This document shows positions 8,221-16,650 of a DNA stretch of 64,000 bases, piece after piece (position 1 is the stretch's first letter; each line of letters starts with the position of its first letter). The notes beneath the pieces are model-generated. The model worked only from the letters and a program-made list of their open reading frames with translations, searched no databases and was not told where the DNA came from. Source of the stretch: Nitratireductor kimnyeongensis. GTDB lineage: Bacteria; Pseudomonadota; Alphaproteobacteria; Rhizobiales; Rhizobiaceae. The position numbers and the translations under genes were made by a program. The stretch spans positions 1,092,001-1,156,000 of the forward strand of contig NZ_CP078143.1 of assembly GCF_019891395.1 (NCBI RefSeq), given 5' to 3'.

Positions 8221-9115
8221 GGATGGAACCTTTTTGTGCAACAGAATGAGCAGGAGCGGTCGAATGCGCTGGAATTTGCAGCGCGATTGAGCCGCATTCG
8301 CGGGTTTCCCCCTCCAGAAAAAGGGCAGCCGCCTCAATAAGGCCACGCTCACGCATGGCCAAGGCAGTAACAAGTCCCTTCTCGAGGGCAAACGCAACAT
8401 CGGCGCTCGAAAGCGGCCCCACCGCCTGTGTCACCAAGCGATTGCGCAGATCGCTGTCGGGGTCAATATCGTTTGCAGGCGCGCGCTTCACACCCGGATG
8501 CCCCGGCAGATCGATGTCATTGGCGATCAGCGTCGCCGCCACGTCTGCCGCCGCCGCCGAACGGGCAAGGACCGTCACCGCATCGGCGATTCCGAGCGAA
8601 TGGCTCCTGCCGCGCCAGCCGCTGGTCGCTATTCCACGGACCGGATCGCTGGTGCTCACCGCGATGCGGTCCGCCATCCCATGACCGGTGCCAGCGATGG
8701 CAATGTCCAGCGTCTCGCCCTCCGCGAGGTAAAGTGCAACATCACCGCCATTGTTCACGTAAGCTCGCGCCAGCGCCCGATCCTTCACAAGTGCCGCCAG
8801 AACTTCATCAGCGACACTGCCCGCCACTGCCGCCATCGGCGTCACGAATATGGGCACATGGGCATGCACCGCCCTTTCCATGCGCTGCGCGGTGGAGCCG
8901 GAAAAGCGCCGGAGCCTCGCACCGGCCGGACTGCGCAGGGCCGGCAATTCGGCCACCAGTTCGTCAAGGATCGTCTCGAAGCGCGCCACGGCCTGCCGAT
9001 AGGCCAAAAGCCGCTCCTGCTCTTGCCCAAAAGCCTCGACGATCAGGTCGATGGGCCCATGGTTCAGATGCAGGCGTCTGCCATCGGCAAGCCAACTGGC
9101 GGTCGCACCACTCAT
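8213..9115 (-). CDS. UPF0280 family protein
   Basis: A 300-residue member of UPF0280, a family distantly related to ApbE-like proteins and without an established reaction that I know of. Conserved stretches include the start SWLADGRRLHLNHGPIDLIVEA, a Gly-rich AMAAVAGSVADEVLAALV near the middle, NNGGDVALYLAEGE, and SGWRGRSHSLGIADAVTVLA. The last two resemble the ApbE flavin-transferase core GGD and the SxxxG region. ATG 9115 overlaps the stop of the upstream reductase gene (ATGA); a longer reading to 9154 is less likely. Its fixed position between HnR and DUF1185 suggests a role in the same pathway, either catalytic or in cofactor attachment. Confidence 0.85.
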   Translation of the reverse strand: MSGATASWLADGRRLHLNHGPIDLIVEAFGQEQERLLAYRQAVARFETILDELVAELPALRSPAGARLRRFSGSTAQRMERAVHAHVPIFVTPMAAVAGSVADEVLAALVKDRALARAYVNNGGDVALYLAEGETLDIAIAGTGHGMADRIAVSTSDPVRGIATSGWRGRSHSLGIADAVTVLARSAAAADVAATLIANDIDLPGHPGVKRAPANDIDPDSDLRNRLVTQAVGPLSSADVAFALEKGLVTALAMRERGLIEAAALFLEGETRECGSIALQIPAHSTAPAHSVAQKGSIHA

Positions 9116-10638
9116 CGCTTCGGTTCCCGGCGCAATTGCTGGAGCGGTGGCCACGGATTGGAAAGCGCAGCCCCCCGCGCCTCGCGCGGGTTGAAATATT
9201 CGCCACCCTTTTCCAGCACGTCCTCGACGCTGCGGATTTCATCCGCATAGCCGCCAAGGCGAATGTAATCCTCACGCCTGAGCGTGAATTCGATGGGCGC
9301 GACCAGAGCCGGCGTTGGCACATAGCCAAAGGCGTTTTCCGGCGTGCGCATCACATCCACCATGATGGTGATGCCGCCACCCGGCCACACATAGACCGGC
9401 GCTCCACCAACCGTGACATAGGTCTTGAGGCCCTGAACGGAGCGCGTCAGATTGACCGGGTTCTCCGTCACGCCGGCGCGCAGGCTGCCACCCGCCCCAC
9501 CCATGAAAAGCACGGTGCAAAGCGCCGGCTCACAGTTCTGTTCGATCAGATCGACCGATTTGCGCAACCGCTCCGGAAAAGGCTTCTTGACCGGCTGAAG
9601 CGCCTCATCAAGCTCGTAATAGGCAAACTGCTCGCCCGTGGTAGAAACCATGAGCAGGGAGAGCCCCGGTCGCGCGCCCTTCTTCTCGTTGAAGGGACCA
9701 AGAATATCGAGTGGATCGTCAATGGTTGTCCCGCCCCATCCGAGCCCAGGCTCCGACACTTTGAAATAACGCCCCGGCGTGGAACGGCGGCCGATGATCT
9801 TGATGCCGGTGTCCTCCCAGCCGATCACCTTGCCCGCCTGATGCTCGGAGACGACACCGGTAATGTGATCATCGACCACGACGACCTCGTCCACCAGATC
9901 CTTCCACTGAGTGGCGAACATGCCGATAGTGGCCGAGCCGCAGCCCACCCGCATGCGCTCTTCACGCGTTCCATCGATCACCGGCGGCTGACCGGCCTGC
10001 ACGATAACGCTCGCGCCCCCATCAATCGTCAGTTCCACCGGCTTCTTGTTGCACAGGTCGAGCATCGCCTGGCACGTCACGCGACCCTCCGCCTTCGATC
10101 CGCCGGTCAGGTGATGCACGCCGCCAAGCGAAAGCATCTGGCTGCCATATTCGGCGGTGGTGACATGGCCGACCGCCTCGCCATTCGTCCGCACCGTGGC
10201 CGCTTCGGGACCCAGATGCCGGTCCGTGTCGATCTTCACCTTCACACCGCAATAGGAGAAGATGCCTTCCGTCACCACCGTGACGAGATCGACACCCTCC
10301 ACCTCCTGCGAAACGATGAAGGGCGCGGGCTTGTAGTCCGGATAGGTGGTGCCCGCGCCCACCGCGCTCACGAAGCGGCGCTTCGTGTTGACCAGTTCGC
10401 CATCCCATGGCGCTTCGCCTTCAAAGGGTACAACCGCATTCCCCTCCTCGGCGGCATGTTCAAGGATCGTCACCGGATCACATCGGGTAATGCGCCCGCC
10501 GAAATTGCCATAGCGGTCGCAGGCACCCGTGCGCCCCTCGGCGATGTAGCACATCACCGGGCAGGCATCGCAGCGCAGCTTTTCGTCCGAAGGCTTCTTC
10601 GGCGGCGTGACCTCAAAACGCTCGGTGAGCTCGTTCAT
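9112..10638 (-). CDS. 6-hydroxynicotinate reductase homologue (HnR)
   Basis: A 508-residue protein resembling the [4Fe-4S] 6-hydroxynicotinate reductase of Eubacterium barkeri, which reduces 6-hydroxynicotinate to 1,4,5,6-tetrahydro-6-oxonicotinate with reduced ferredoxin. An N-terminal cluster motif is clear: Cys23, Cys26, Cys30 and Cys40 (CDACPVMC, then GAC). A later Cys pair lies in QNCEPALCTVLFMGGAGGSLRAG. The gene starts at ATG 10638, sharing one base with the preceding stop (TGATG); GTG 10641 is possible. Context (nicotinamidase, Mo dehydrogenase) supports the named reaction, but the annotation is homology-based and the physiological electron donor is unknown; I see no ferredoxin gene next to it. 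Confidence 0.8.
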   Translation of the reverse strand: MNELTERFEVTPPKKPSDEKLRCDACPVMCYIAEGRTGACDRYGNFGGRITRCDPVTILEHAAEEGNAVVPFEGEAPWDGELVNTKRRFVSAVGAGTTYPDYKPAPFIVSQEVEGVDLVTVVTEGIFSYCGVKVKIDTDRHLGPEAATVRTNGEAVGHVTTAEYGSQMLSLGGVHHLTGGSKAEGRVTCQAMLDLCNKKPVELTIDGGASVIVQAGQPPVIDGTREERMRVGCGSATIGMFATQWKDLVDEVVVVDDHITGVVSEHQAGKVIGWEDTGIKIIGRRSTPGRYFKVSEPGLGWGGTTIDDPLDILGPFNEKKGARPGLSLLMVSTTGEQFAYYELDEALQPVKKPFPERLRKSVDLIEQNCEPALCTVLFMGGAGGSLRAGVTENPVNLTRSVQGLKTYVTVGGAPVYVWPGGGITIMVDVMRTPENAFGYVPTPALVAPIEFTLRREDYIRLGGYADEIRSVEDVLEKGGEYFNPREARGAALSNPWPPLQQLRREPKR

Positions 10639-13382
10639 CACCCGTTCTCCCGTGCCCGGATCGCCGCCAGAATACGGCTCGGCGTTGCCGGCACTTTTGT
10701 AATTTCCACGCCGACCGCATGGCGGATCGCATTGAGGATCGCCGGCGCGGTGGGGATCAGCACATGCTCGCCCAGCCCCTTGGCGCCAAATGGCCCTTCC
10801 GGGTCCGGCACTTCCACCAGAATGGTTTCAACCGGCGGCACATCGCCAATGGTGGGGATCAGATAGTCATGCAGGTTTTCCGTGCGCCCCGGCACATATT
10901 CCTCCATCAGCGCAAGGCCGATGCCCTGGGCGATGCCACCCTCGATCTGCCCTTCCACGAGAAGCGGGTTGATCGCACGGCCCACATCATGCGCCGCGGT
11001 GATTTTCAGAAGCCGCACCGTGCCAAGCGTGGTGTCGACTTCCAGCTCCACAAGCTGCGCGCCATAGCCGTAAACCGCATAGGGAACACCCTGCCCCTTG
11101 GCATCCAGCGCGGTTGTGGGTGGATCATATGTTTCCTCCGCAGAGAACACATAACCATGCGCATCGACCTCAATCTCGGAAAGCGCCACGCGCCGGCGCT
11201 CCGTCCCCTCGCTGATCACCAGAGCGCCATCCTCCAGCGCAATTCTCGCCTCATCCGACACATTGGCAAAGCGCAGGATCTTTTCACGCAGAGCGCGTCC
11301 CGCCTTTTCGGCAGCCTTGCCGGTCACATAGGTCTGGCGCGAAGCCGATGTCTTGCCGGCATCCGGCGTGACACCCGTATCTCCGCCCACAAGCTGAAAC
11401 GCCGAGAGCGGCAGGCCGCTCGCATCGGCGCAGATCTGTGTCACCACCGTGTTGGATCCCTGCCCGATATCCACCGCGCCTTGATGCAGCATCACCGCAC
11501 CGGAAGCCGTGATCCCCACACGAATGGTCGAAGGGTTCGGCAGCGCGGTGTTGCCGCAGCCATACCAGCACGACGCGACACCGATGCCCCGCCGCACCCT
11601 GCCCTCTCTTGCATTGGCCTCATCCGCCTCGGCCTGCGCCCGCGTCCAGTGCGGCTTCAGCGCCTCGAGACACTCACGGATGCCGACGCCAGAAAGCACT
11701 TGCCCGCAGGTGGTGCGATCCCCATCGGCAAGCGCATTCTCGATCCGGAACGCCAGCCGGTCGCGGCCCAGCTTTTCCGCCAGCCGATCATAGAGCGTTT
11801 CCTGCATGATCGTCGCCTGCGGCACACCGAACCCGCGAAACGCGCCTGATATCGGACCATTGGTGTGGATGGCCCGGCCCGTGGCGCGATAATGCAGCGT
11901 GCGATAGGGCCCCGAGGCATGAACCGGAACGCGGTTTGCAACCGTCGGCCCCCAGCTTGCATAGGCCCCGGTGTTGAAATCCCCTTCAAACACCATGCCG
12001 GTGACGCGCCCCGCCTCATCGGCTGCAATGGAAGCGCACATCGTTGCCGGATGCCGTTTGGTGGTGGAGCGCATGGAATCCCCGCGCGTAAAGACAATCG
12101 CCGCCGGCCTCCCGGTCTTGAGCGCCACCAGCCCCACCAGCGGCTGCAAGGAGACGTCAAGCTTGGAACCAAAACCGCCGCCCGTCGCCAACGGCACGAT
12201 GCGCACCTTCTCCGGCGGCAGACCAAGCACCTTCGCCGTGTCGTCGCGGTCCATATAGGGCGCCTGCGTGCAGGCCTTGATGACCAGCATATCGCCATCC
12301 ATCATCGCATAGCCCGCTTCCGGTTCGATATAGGCGTGCTCCACATAGGACGTCGCGATCTCTCCCGAGACAGAGACAAAAGCTTCGGAAAGCGCGCCTT
12401 CCGGGTCGCCGCATTCCACGAACCCTCGCGTCAGCTCATTGCCCGCCCGCCCCTCATGCAGATCCGCAAAGCCTTCACGCCGCGCCTCATCCGGCGTCAG
12501 AGCGTGAGGCAGTTCCTGCCAGCGGATCGGAAAGGCATCCATGTCGAGTGCCTCAATTGCATCGCGCTCACCTGCAATCAGCGCCACCGCCTCGCCGCGA
12601 AACCGCGCGCGGCCCTCGGCCAGCGCCGGTTGATCGGCGAAAGGCGGGATAACGCCGAACCGGTTTTCGCCGGGAATATCGGCTGCCGTGAAAACCGCGA
12701 CAATGCCTGGATGCGCGGCGATGAACGCCTCCGTGTCACCGATCTCGAAATCGGCATGCCAATGCGGTGACCGCACCACCGCCACCGACAGCGCATCGGC
12801 GGGCCGCTCATCCGCACCGAAGATCTCCGTTCCATTCACCTTGCGCTCGCCATCGAGCCTGATCGGCGAGGCACCGACGGCACGGCCCTGCTCCACCATG
12901 CTGGCATCGACGCCAACCGAACGGTTGGCGTTCATCACCGCCTCGATGATCTTGCGATAGCCGGTGCAGCGGCACAGAACTCCGCCCAGCGCATCCTGAA
13001 CCTCGGTCTCAGACGGTGTCGGGTTCTGCTCCAGAAGTGCTGCCGCGCTCACCAGAACGCCCGGTGTGCAAATCCCGCACTGGGCGGCACCATGGCGCAG
13101 AAAAGATTCCTGTAGCGCCGAGAGGCTGCCGTTTGAAAGCCCCTCCACCGTGCGCACGCTCTTGCCCGCAAGGCCGGCGGCCGGCACGAGGCAGGCGCAG
13201 ACCACAGCACCATCCACCATCACCGAACAGGCCCCGCAATCGCCGGCGTCACAGCCGACCTTTGTGCCGGTCAGTCCGAGCTCATCACGCAATACGGAAG
13301 AAAGACGCTGCAGCGGAGAGACCTCCGTCACGACGGTCTTTCCATTCACTTCCAGAGATAAGGACAGGCTTTTTCCGCTCAT
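10638..13382 (-). CDS. Fused [2Fe-2S] and molybdopterin subunit of a xanthine dehydrogenase-family hydroxylase (putative nicotinate dehydrogenase)
   Basis: A 914-residue fusion of small and large subunits. Residues about 1-155 form the iron-sulfur part: plant-type cluster Cys44/49/52/64 and second cluster Cys102/105/137/139 (CGICTPG, CRCTGY). The remainder is the molybdopterin part with GGGFGSK, GAFRGFG, GQGSNTVV and the C-terminal GAKGLGEH, whose Glu872 is the likely catalytic base. The family hydroxylates heteroaromatic rings with water; nicotinate to 6-hydroxynicotinate is inferred from neighbours. ATG 13382 overlaps the FAD-subunit stop (ATGA). In most relatives these two parts are separate polypeptides. 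FAD is supplied by the next protein. Confidence 0.88.
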   Translation of the reverse strand: MSGKSLSLSLEVNGKTVVTEVSPLQRLSSVLRDELGLTGTKVGCDAGDCGACSVMVDGAVVCACLVPAAGLAGKSVRTVEGLSNGSLSALQESFLRHGAAQCGICTPGVLVSAAALLEQNPTPSETEVQDALGGVLCRCTGYRKIIEAVMNANRSVGVDASMVEQGRAVGASPIRLDGERKVNGTEIFGADERPADALSVAVVRSPHWHADFEIGDTEAFIAAHPGIVAVFTAADIPGENRFGVIPPFADQPALAEGRARFRGEAVALIAGERDAIEALDMDAFPIRWQELPHALTPDEARREGFADLHEGRAGNELTRGFVECGDPEGALSEAFVSVSGEIATSYVEHAYIEPEAGYAMMDGDMLVIKACTQAPYMDRDDTAKVLGLPPEKVRIVPLATGGGFGSKLDVSLQPLVGLVALKTGRPAAIVFTRGDSMRSTTKRHPATMCASIAADEAGRVTGMVFEGDFNTGAYASWGPTVANRVPVHASGPYRTLHYRATGRAIHTNGPISGAFRGFGVPQATIMQETLYDRLAEKLGRDRLAFRIENALADGDRTTCGQVLSGVGIRECLEALKPHWTRAQAEADEANAREGRVRRGIGVASCWYGCGNTALPNPSTIRVGITASGAVMLHQGAVDIGQGSNTVVTQICADASGLPLSAFQLVGGDTGVTPDAGKTSASRQTYVTGKAAEKAGRALREKILRFANVSDEARIALEDGALVISEGTERRRVALSEIEVDAHGYVFSAEETYDPPTTALDAKGQGVPYAVYGYGAQLVELEVDTTLGTVRLLKITAAHDVGRAINPLLVEGQIEGGIAQGIGLALMEEYVPGRTENLHDYLIPTIGDVPPVETILVEVPDPEGPFGAKGLGEHVLIPTAPAILNAIRHAVGVEITKVPATPSRILAAIRARENG

Positions 13383-14233
13383 GCCGCCACCTCTCTGCGC
13401 TCTGCGCCCTGCCACGCTTGCTCCAGCGCGCGGATCACGATCTCCCGCGCCGCCTCGCGCCGATAGGCGGCGGTGCCACGCACATCGTCGATGGGGGAAA
13501 GCTCCGGAAACGCGTATTCCTTGACGATCCGGCACATCTCCGAACGGTCGACGCCGTCAAGCCGCCTCTCCAACCCCGAGAGGCGCTGCGCCACGGCGGA
13601 GCATGAACCCACACTGATGGCGGTTTTCGCGATCCGCCCCCCGTCAGGCACAACCCGGGCAGCGGCCATGGCGACGGAAATGACCAGATAGCGCCGTGCC
13701 CCCAGCTTGACGAAGCTCGACGCTCCCTGCGATGCGCGTTTTGGCACTCGGATAGCGGTGAGAAGTTCATCATCCGCCCGCGCGGTCTTTCGATTGCCGA
13801 GAATAAAGGCCGATAGAGGCAGATGGCGCGCACCCCTTACCGACAGCAATTCCACCTCCGCATCCAGCGCCAGAAGCGGCGGAACGCCGTCAGCCGCCGG
13901 CGAAGCATTGCACAGGTTTCCGGCAACTGTCCCCGTGTTCTGGATCTGCACCGAGCCAACCTCCCGGGCTGCCTGTTTGAGCATATCGAAGGCAGGCGGC
14001 AGCTCCGCAGCAATCACTGCACTCCAGCTCGTCCGCGCCCCAATGACGACATGCGTCTCGGTCTCTTCAATACCGCTCAATGCCGATAATCCGTTGATGT
14101 CGAGCACATCGCTTTTCAGCGGGCCCGCACCGAGTGCCGGATAAAAATCCGTGCCTCCGGCAAGTATGGTCCAGCGCTTCGTGCATAAGAGCCCGAGCGC
14201 CTCCTCCAGTTCGGTCGGTCTGGCATAGTCCAT
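13379..14233 (-). CDS. FAD-binding subunit of the putative nicotinate dehydrogenase
   Basis: A 284-residue CoxM/XdhB-type subunit. The two FAD-binding motifs are present: AGGTDFYP near residue 27 and TVAGNLCNASPAAD near residue 105, followed by the CO dehydrogenase flavoprotein C-terminal domain. It passes electrons from the iron-sulfur clusters of its partner to an acceptor. ATG 14233 gives the family start MDYARPTELEEAL; the open frame to 14269 is less likely. It is the first gene of the six-gene operon and is divergent from pncA, with 166 bases between starts that contain the motif at 14306-14322. Confidence 0.9.
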   Translation of the reverse strand: MDYARPTELEEALGLLCTKRWTILAGGTDFYPALGAGPLKSDVLDINGLSALSGIEETETHVVIGARTSWSAVIAAELPPAFDMLKQAAREVGSVQIQNTGTVAGNLCNASPAADGVPPLLALDAEVELLSVRGARHLPLSAFILGNRKTARADDELLTAIRVPKRASQGASSFVKLGARRYLVISVAMAAARVVPDGGRIAKTAISVGSCSAVAQRLSGLERRLDGVDRSEMCRIVKEYAFPELSPIDDVRGTAAYRREAAREIVIRALEQAWQGAERREVAA

Positions 14234-14305
14234 GCTGCGCCTGCCTGCCACTTGCGATGTTGTTCCCAAGCCCTTCTTGATGCTCTGACGGCGGGGCTCA
14301 AATTT

Positions 14306-14322
14306 GTTTGTACACGAATGAT
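14306..14322 (+). promoter_or_regulatory. Repeated operator-like motif, copy A
   Basis: GTTTGTACACGAATGAT lies in the divergent region between the FAD-subunit gene and pncA. It matches 15 of 17 positions with the complement of 20000-20016 upstream of the Liv-type transporter. Position at both promoters suggests a shared regulator, most simply the MarR protein of this operon. The protein-DNA link is inference. Confidence 0.5.
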
Positions 14323-14399
14323 ACGCTCCTCAGCACGCTTGTCAAAGGAGAACATTCGGTCCACCTTCGCGTCGATTTCATCAAAGAGGGAGACAGGGC

Positions 14400-14999
14400 A
14401 TGGCCGACGAGGCGCTGATCGTGATCGATGTGCAGAATGATTTCTGCCCCGGGGGAGCGCTTGCCGTTGAAGATGGCGACGCGGTGGTTCCGGTCATCAA
14501 CGGGCTGATCGAGCGCTTTGATCATGTGGTGCTGACACAGGACTGGCACCCGAAAGGCCATTCCAGCTTCGCCTCGTCGCATCCGGGCAAGGCCCCGCTC
14601 GAGACGGTCGAGATGCCCTATGGCACGCAGACGCTCTGGCCCGATCACTGCGTCCAGGGCACAAAGGGTGCAGCGTTCCACGAAGGGCTGGCATGGGACA
14701 AGGCGGAGCTTGTCATCCGCAAGGGTTTTCGCAGCGCGATCGACAGCTATTCCGCCTTCTTCGAAAACGATCACGAAACGCCGACTGGCCTCTCAGGCTA
14801 TCTGCGCGAACGCGGTATCACAAAAGTGACGCTTGCCGGCCTCGCCACGGATTTTTGCGTGGCCTATTCGGCCATCGATGCGCGCCGGCAGGGTTTTGAG
14901 GCAACCGTCATCATGGAAGGCTGCCGCGCCATCGACCTCGGCGGATCACTTTCCGCGATGACCGCAAAGATGAAAGAGGCCGGCGTGACGCTCGCGTGA
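14400..14999 (+). CDS. pncA: Nicotinamidase/pyrazinamidase
   Basis: A 199-residue cysteine hydrolase of the isochorismatase fold that converts nicotinamide to nicotinate and ammonia. Catalytic Asp10 (VIDVQNDFCPGG), Lys108 (IRKGF) and Cys153 (ATDFCV) are present, as are metal ligands Asp48, His50 and His83 (TQDWHP, PDHC). Length fits the family. A GAGG-rich ribosome binding site precedes ATG 14400. PncA normally serves NAD salvage, but here it is divergent from a nicotinate-catabolic operon, so it probably feeds nicotinate into degradation as well. Confidence 0.95.
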   Translation: MADEALIVIDVQNDFCPGGALAVEDGDAVVPVINGLIERFDHVVLTQDWHPKGHSSFASSHPGKAPLETVEMPYGTQTLWPDHCVQGTKGAAFHEGLAWDKAELVIRKGFRSAIDSYSAFFENDHETPTGLSGYLRERGITKVTLAGLATDFCVAYSAIDARRQGFEATVIMEGCRAIDLGGSLSAMTAKMKEAGVTLA

Positions 15000-15023
15000 G
15001 TGATGGGGGGCAAGAGCCCGGCG

Positions 15024-15171
15024 CCCTCGCCCTTCGACAGGCTCAGGATGAGGGCTGTTGAAGTGCAACACCCTGCCACCAGCGCCACCGCGGCTGCACC
15101 GACACTGCAGCTGCGCTGAAGTAACCCTCATCCTGAGCTTCTTGAGCCTGTCGAAAGGCGAAGGGCGAGGG
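15024..15171. repeat. Imperfect inverted repeat (MITE/REP-like) between pncA and livF
   Basis: The left arm starts CCCTCGCCCTTCGACAGG (15024-15054) and recurs in inverted form at 15125-15171, where short insertions extend the arm. The arms enclose about 70 bases. Similar sequences ending in CTCAGGATGAGGG are widespread between genes in alphaproteobacteria. It separates the convergent ends of pncA and livF and could form a large hairpin that ends both transcripts. Confidence 0.7.
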
Positions 15172-15200
15172 TGCTTGGCGCTTCCGTTTCGGTTCCCGCG

Positions 15201-15908
15201 TCACCCCACACCCACATAGCGGTGCACCATCTCGGGGTCCTCCCGCAACCGCTCGACATCCACCGTCTCACGATTGCGGCCGTTTTCGATAAACGCAACC
15301 CTATCCGCGACCGGCAACACGGCATCCACCCGCTGTTCCACGAGAATGGTGGAGACCCCGCGCTCGCGCAGCCCCGCCACCGTCTCGCGGATGCGCGCGA
15401 TCATAGAGGGCATCAGCCCTTCCGTCGGCTCATCCAGAAGCAGCACCTGCGGCTCCAGACACAGCGCCCGCGCCATGGCCAGCATCTGCTGCTCACCGCC
15501 GGAGAGCGTGCCGGAGCGCTGCTTCAGGCGCTCGCGCAACACAGGAAAAAGATCGAGCACGCTGTCGCGCGTCGCGGCCCCCTTGCCCCGCGTCATCAGA
15601 CCGATCTCGATGTTTTCACCCACGGTCAGCTCGGAAAAGAGCCGCCGCCCCTGCGGCACATAGGCGACACCCGCCTTCGGCACCTCGTGGGGTGCAAGGC
15701 TTGTCAGTTCCACATCGCGAAGCAGAATACGCCCGGCGGTGGCCGGCACCAGTCCCATGATCGTTTTCAGCGCGGTCGTCTTGCCCGCGCCATTGCGTCC
15801 AAGCAGGCAGAGCACCTCGCCTTGCCGCAATTCCAGATCGAAGCCGCGCAGCACCTGCACATGGCCATAGGCACTGTCGACATTCTCCATTGTCAGGGCA
15901 GCCGTCAT
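15201..15908 (-). CDS. Liv-type ABC transporter ATPase (LivF)
   Basis: A 235-residue nucleotide-binding subunit. Walker A GRNGAGKTT, signature LSGGEQQMLAMARALCLEP and Walker B VLLLDEP are present, with the LivF-type phrase EPTEGLMPSMI. It powers uptake through LivH/LivM of the same operon. ATG 15908 follows the livG stop by one base; the frame extending to 15977 overlaps livG and is not used. It is the last gene of the operon livJ-H-M-G-F. The substrate is inferred to be nicotinate or nicotinamide from the shared motif and proximity, not from this subunit. Confidence 0.93.
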   Translation of the reverse strand: MTAALTMENVDSAYGHVQVLRGFDLELRQGEVLCLLGRNGAGKTTALKTIMGLVPATAGRILLRDVELTSLAPHEVPKAGVAYVPQGRRLFSELTVGENIEIGLMTRGKGAATRDSVLDLFPVLRERLKQRSGTLSGGEQQMLAMARALCLEPQVLLLDEPTEGLMPSMIARIRETVAGLRERGVSTILVEQRVDAVLPVADRVAFIENGRNRETVDVERLREDPEMVHRYVGVG

Positions 15909-15909
15909 C

Positions 15910-16650
15910 TCAACCTCCGAGATAGGCCTGCTGGACGGCCTGGTTCGCGCGGATCTCGGCAGGCGCGCCCTGCGCAAGAATACGCCCCTGTTCCATCACC
16001 GTGATGCGTTCGGCAAGCGCCATGACCACATCCATATTGTGTTCGATCAGAAGCACCGTCGCCTCCTCGCCGATCTGGCGCACCAGTGCGATGAAATTCT
16101 CGATCTCGCTGTCGGAAAGGCCCTGCGTCGGTTCATCGAGGATGAGAAGACGTGGCCTGAGCGCAAGCCCCATCGCCACTTCGAGAAGCCGCTGATGGCC
16201 ATAGGAAAGATTGCCGGCCACCTTGTCGGCATAGTCCCCAAGCCCGACCTTCTGAAGCGCGTCCATGCCGTGCTCGGTCAGCGCGCGTGAGGAGAGCCCC
16301 CTCTCATGATCGTCGATCAAATGCCGCTGCACCGCCAGCGCCACATTGTCGAACGCTGACAGATTGGCAAACACGCTGGTGATCTGAAACGTGTAGGCGA
16401 TGCCCGCCCGCACCCGCTTGTGAGCGGGCATGAGCGAAATGTCCTGCCCGTCGAAGACGACGCGACCATCGGTCGGCGCAACACTCCCGCAAATCAGACT
16501 CACAAAGGTCGTCTTGCCGGCCCCGTTCGGCCCGATAATCGCGTGCGTCTCGCCTTCCGGCAGCGAAAAATCCACGCCATCCACCGCACGCAGCCCGCCG
16601 AAGGAGCGGCCAAGCCCATGGGTCTCAAGAAGCGGCTTCACGGCAGCCAT
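15910..16650 (-). CDS. Liv-type ABC transporter ATPase (LivG)
   Basis: A 246-residue nucleotide-binding subunit with Walker A GPNGAGKTTF, the LivG-type signature LSYGHQRLLEVAMGLALRP and Walker B LLILDEP, followed by the family phrase TVLLIEHNMDVVM. ATG 16650 is chosen because AAGGTGG lies five bases upstream; it overlaps the end of livM by 13 bases, implying translational coupling. It forms the heterodimeric ATPase with LivF. Confidence 0.93.
   Translation of the reverse strand: MAAVKPLLETHGLGRSFGGLRAVDGVDFSLPEGETHAIIGPNGAGKTTFVSLICGSVAPTDGRVVFDGQDISLMPAHKRVRAGIAYTFQITSVFANLSAFDNVALAVQRHLIDDHERGLSSRALTEHGMDALQKVGLGDYADKVAGNLSYGHQRLLEVAMGLALRPRLLILDEPTQGLSDSEIENFIALVRQIGEEATVLLIEHNMDVVMALAERITVMEQGRILAQGAPAEIRANQAVQQAYLGG

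Noticed and set aside
8428..10866. An 812-codon open frame on the plus strand
   Set aside because: It lies antisense to UPF0280, HnR and the end of the Mo enzyme, has low-complexity Arg/Pro/His-rich composition and no recognisable domain; a by-product of GC-rich codon use.
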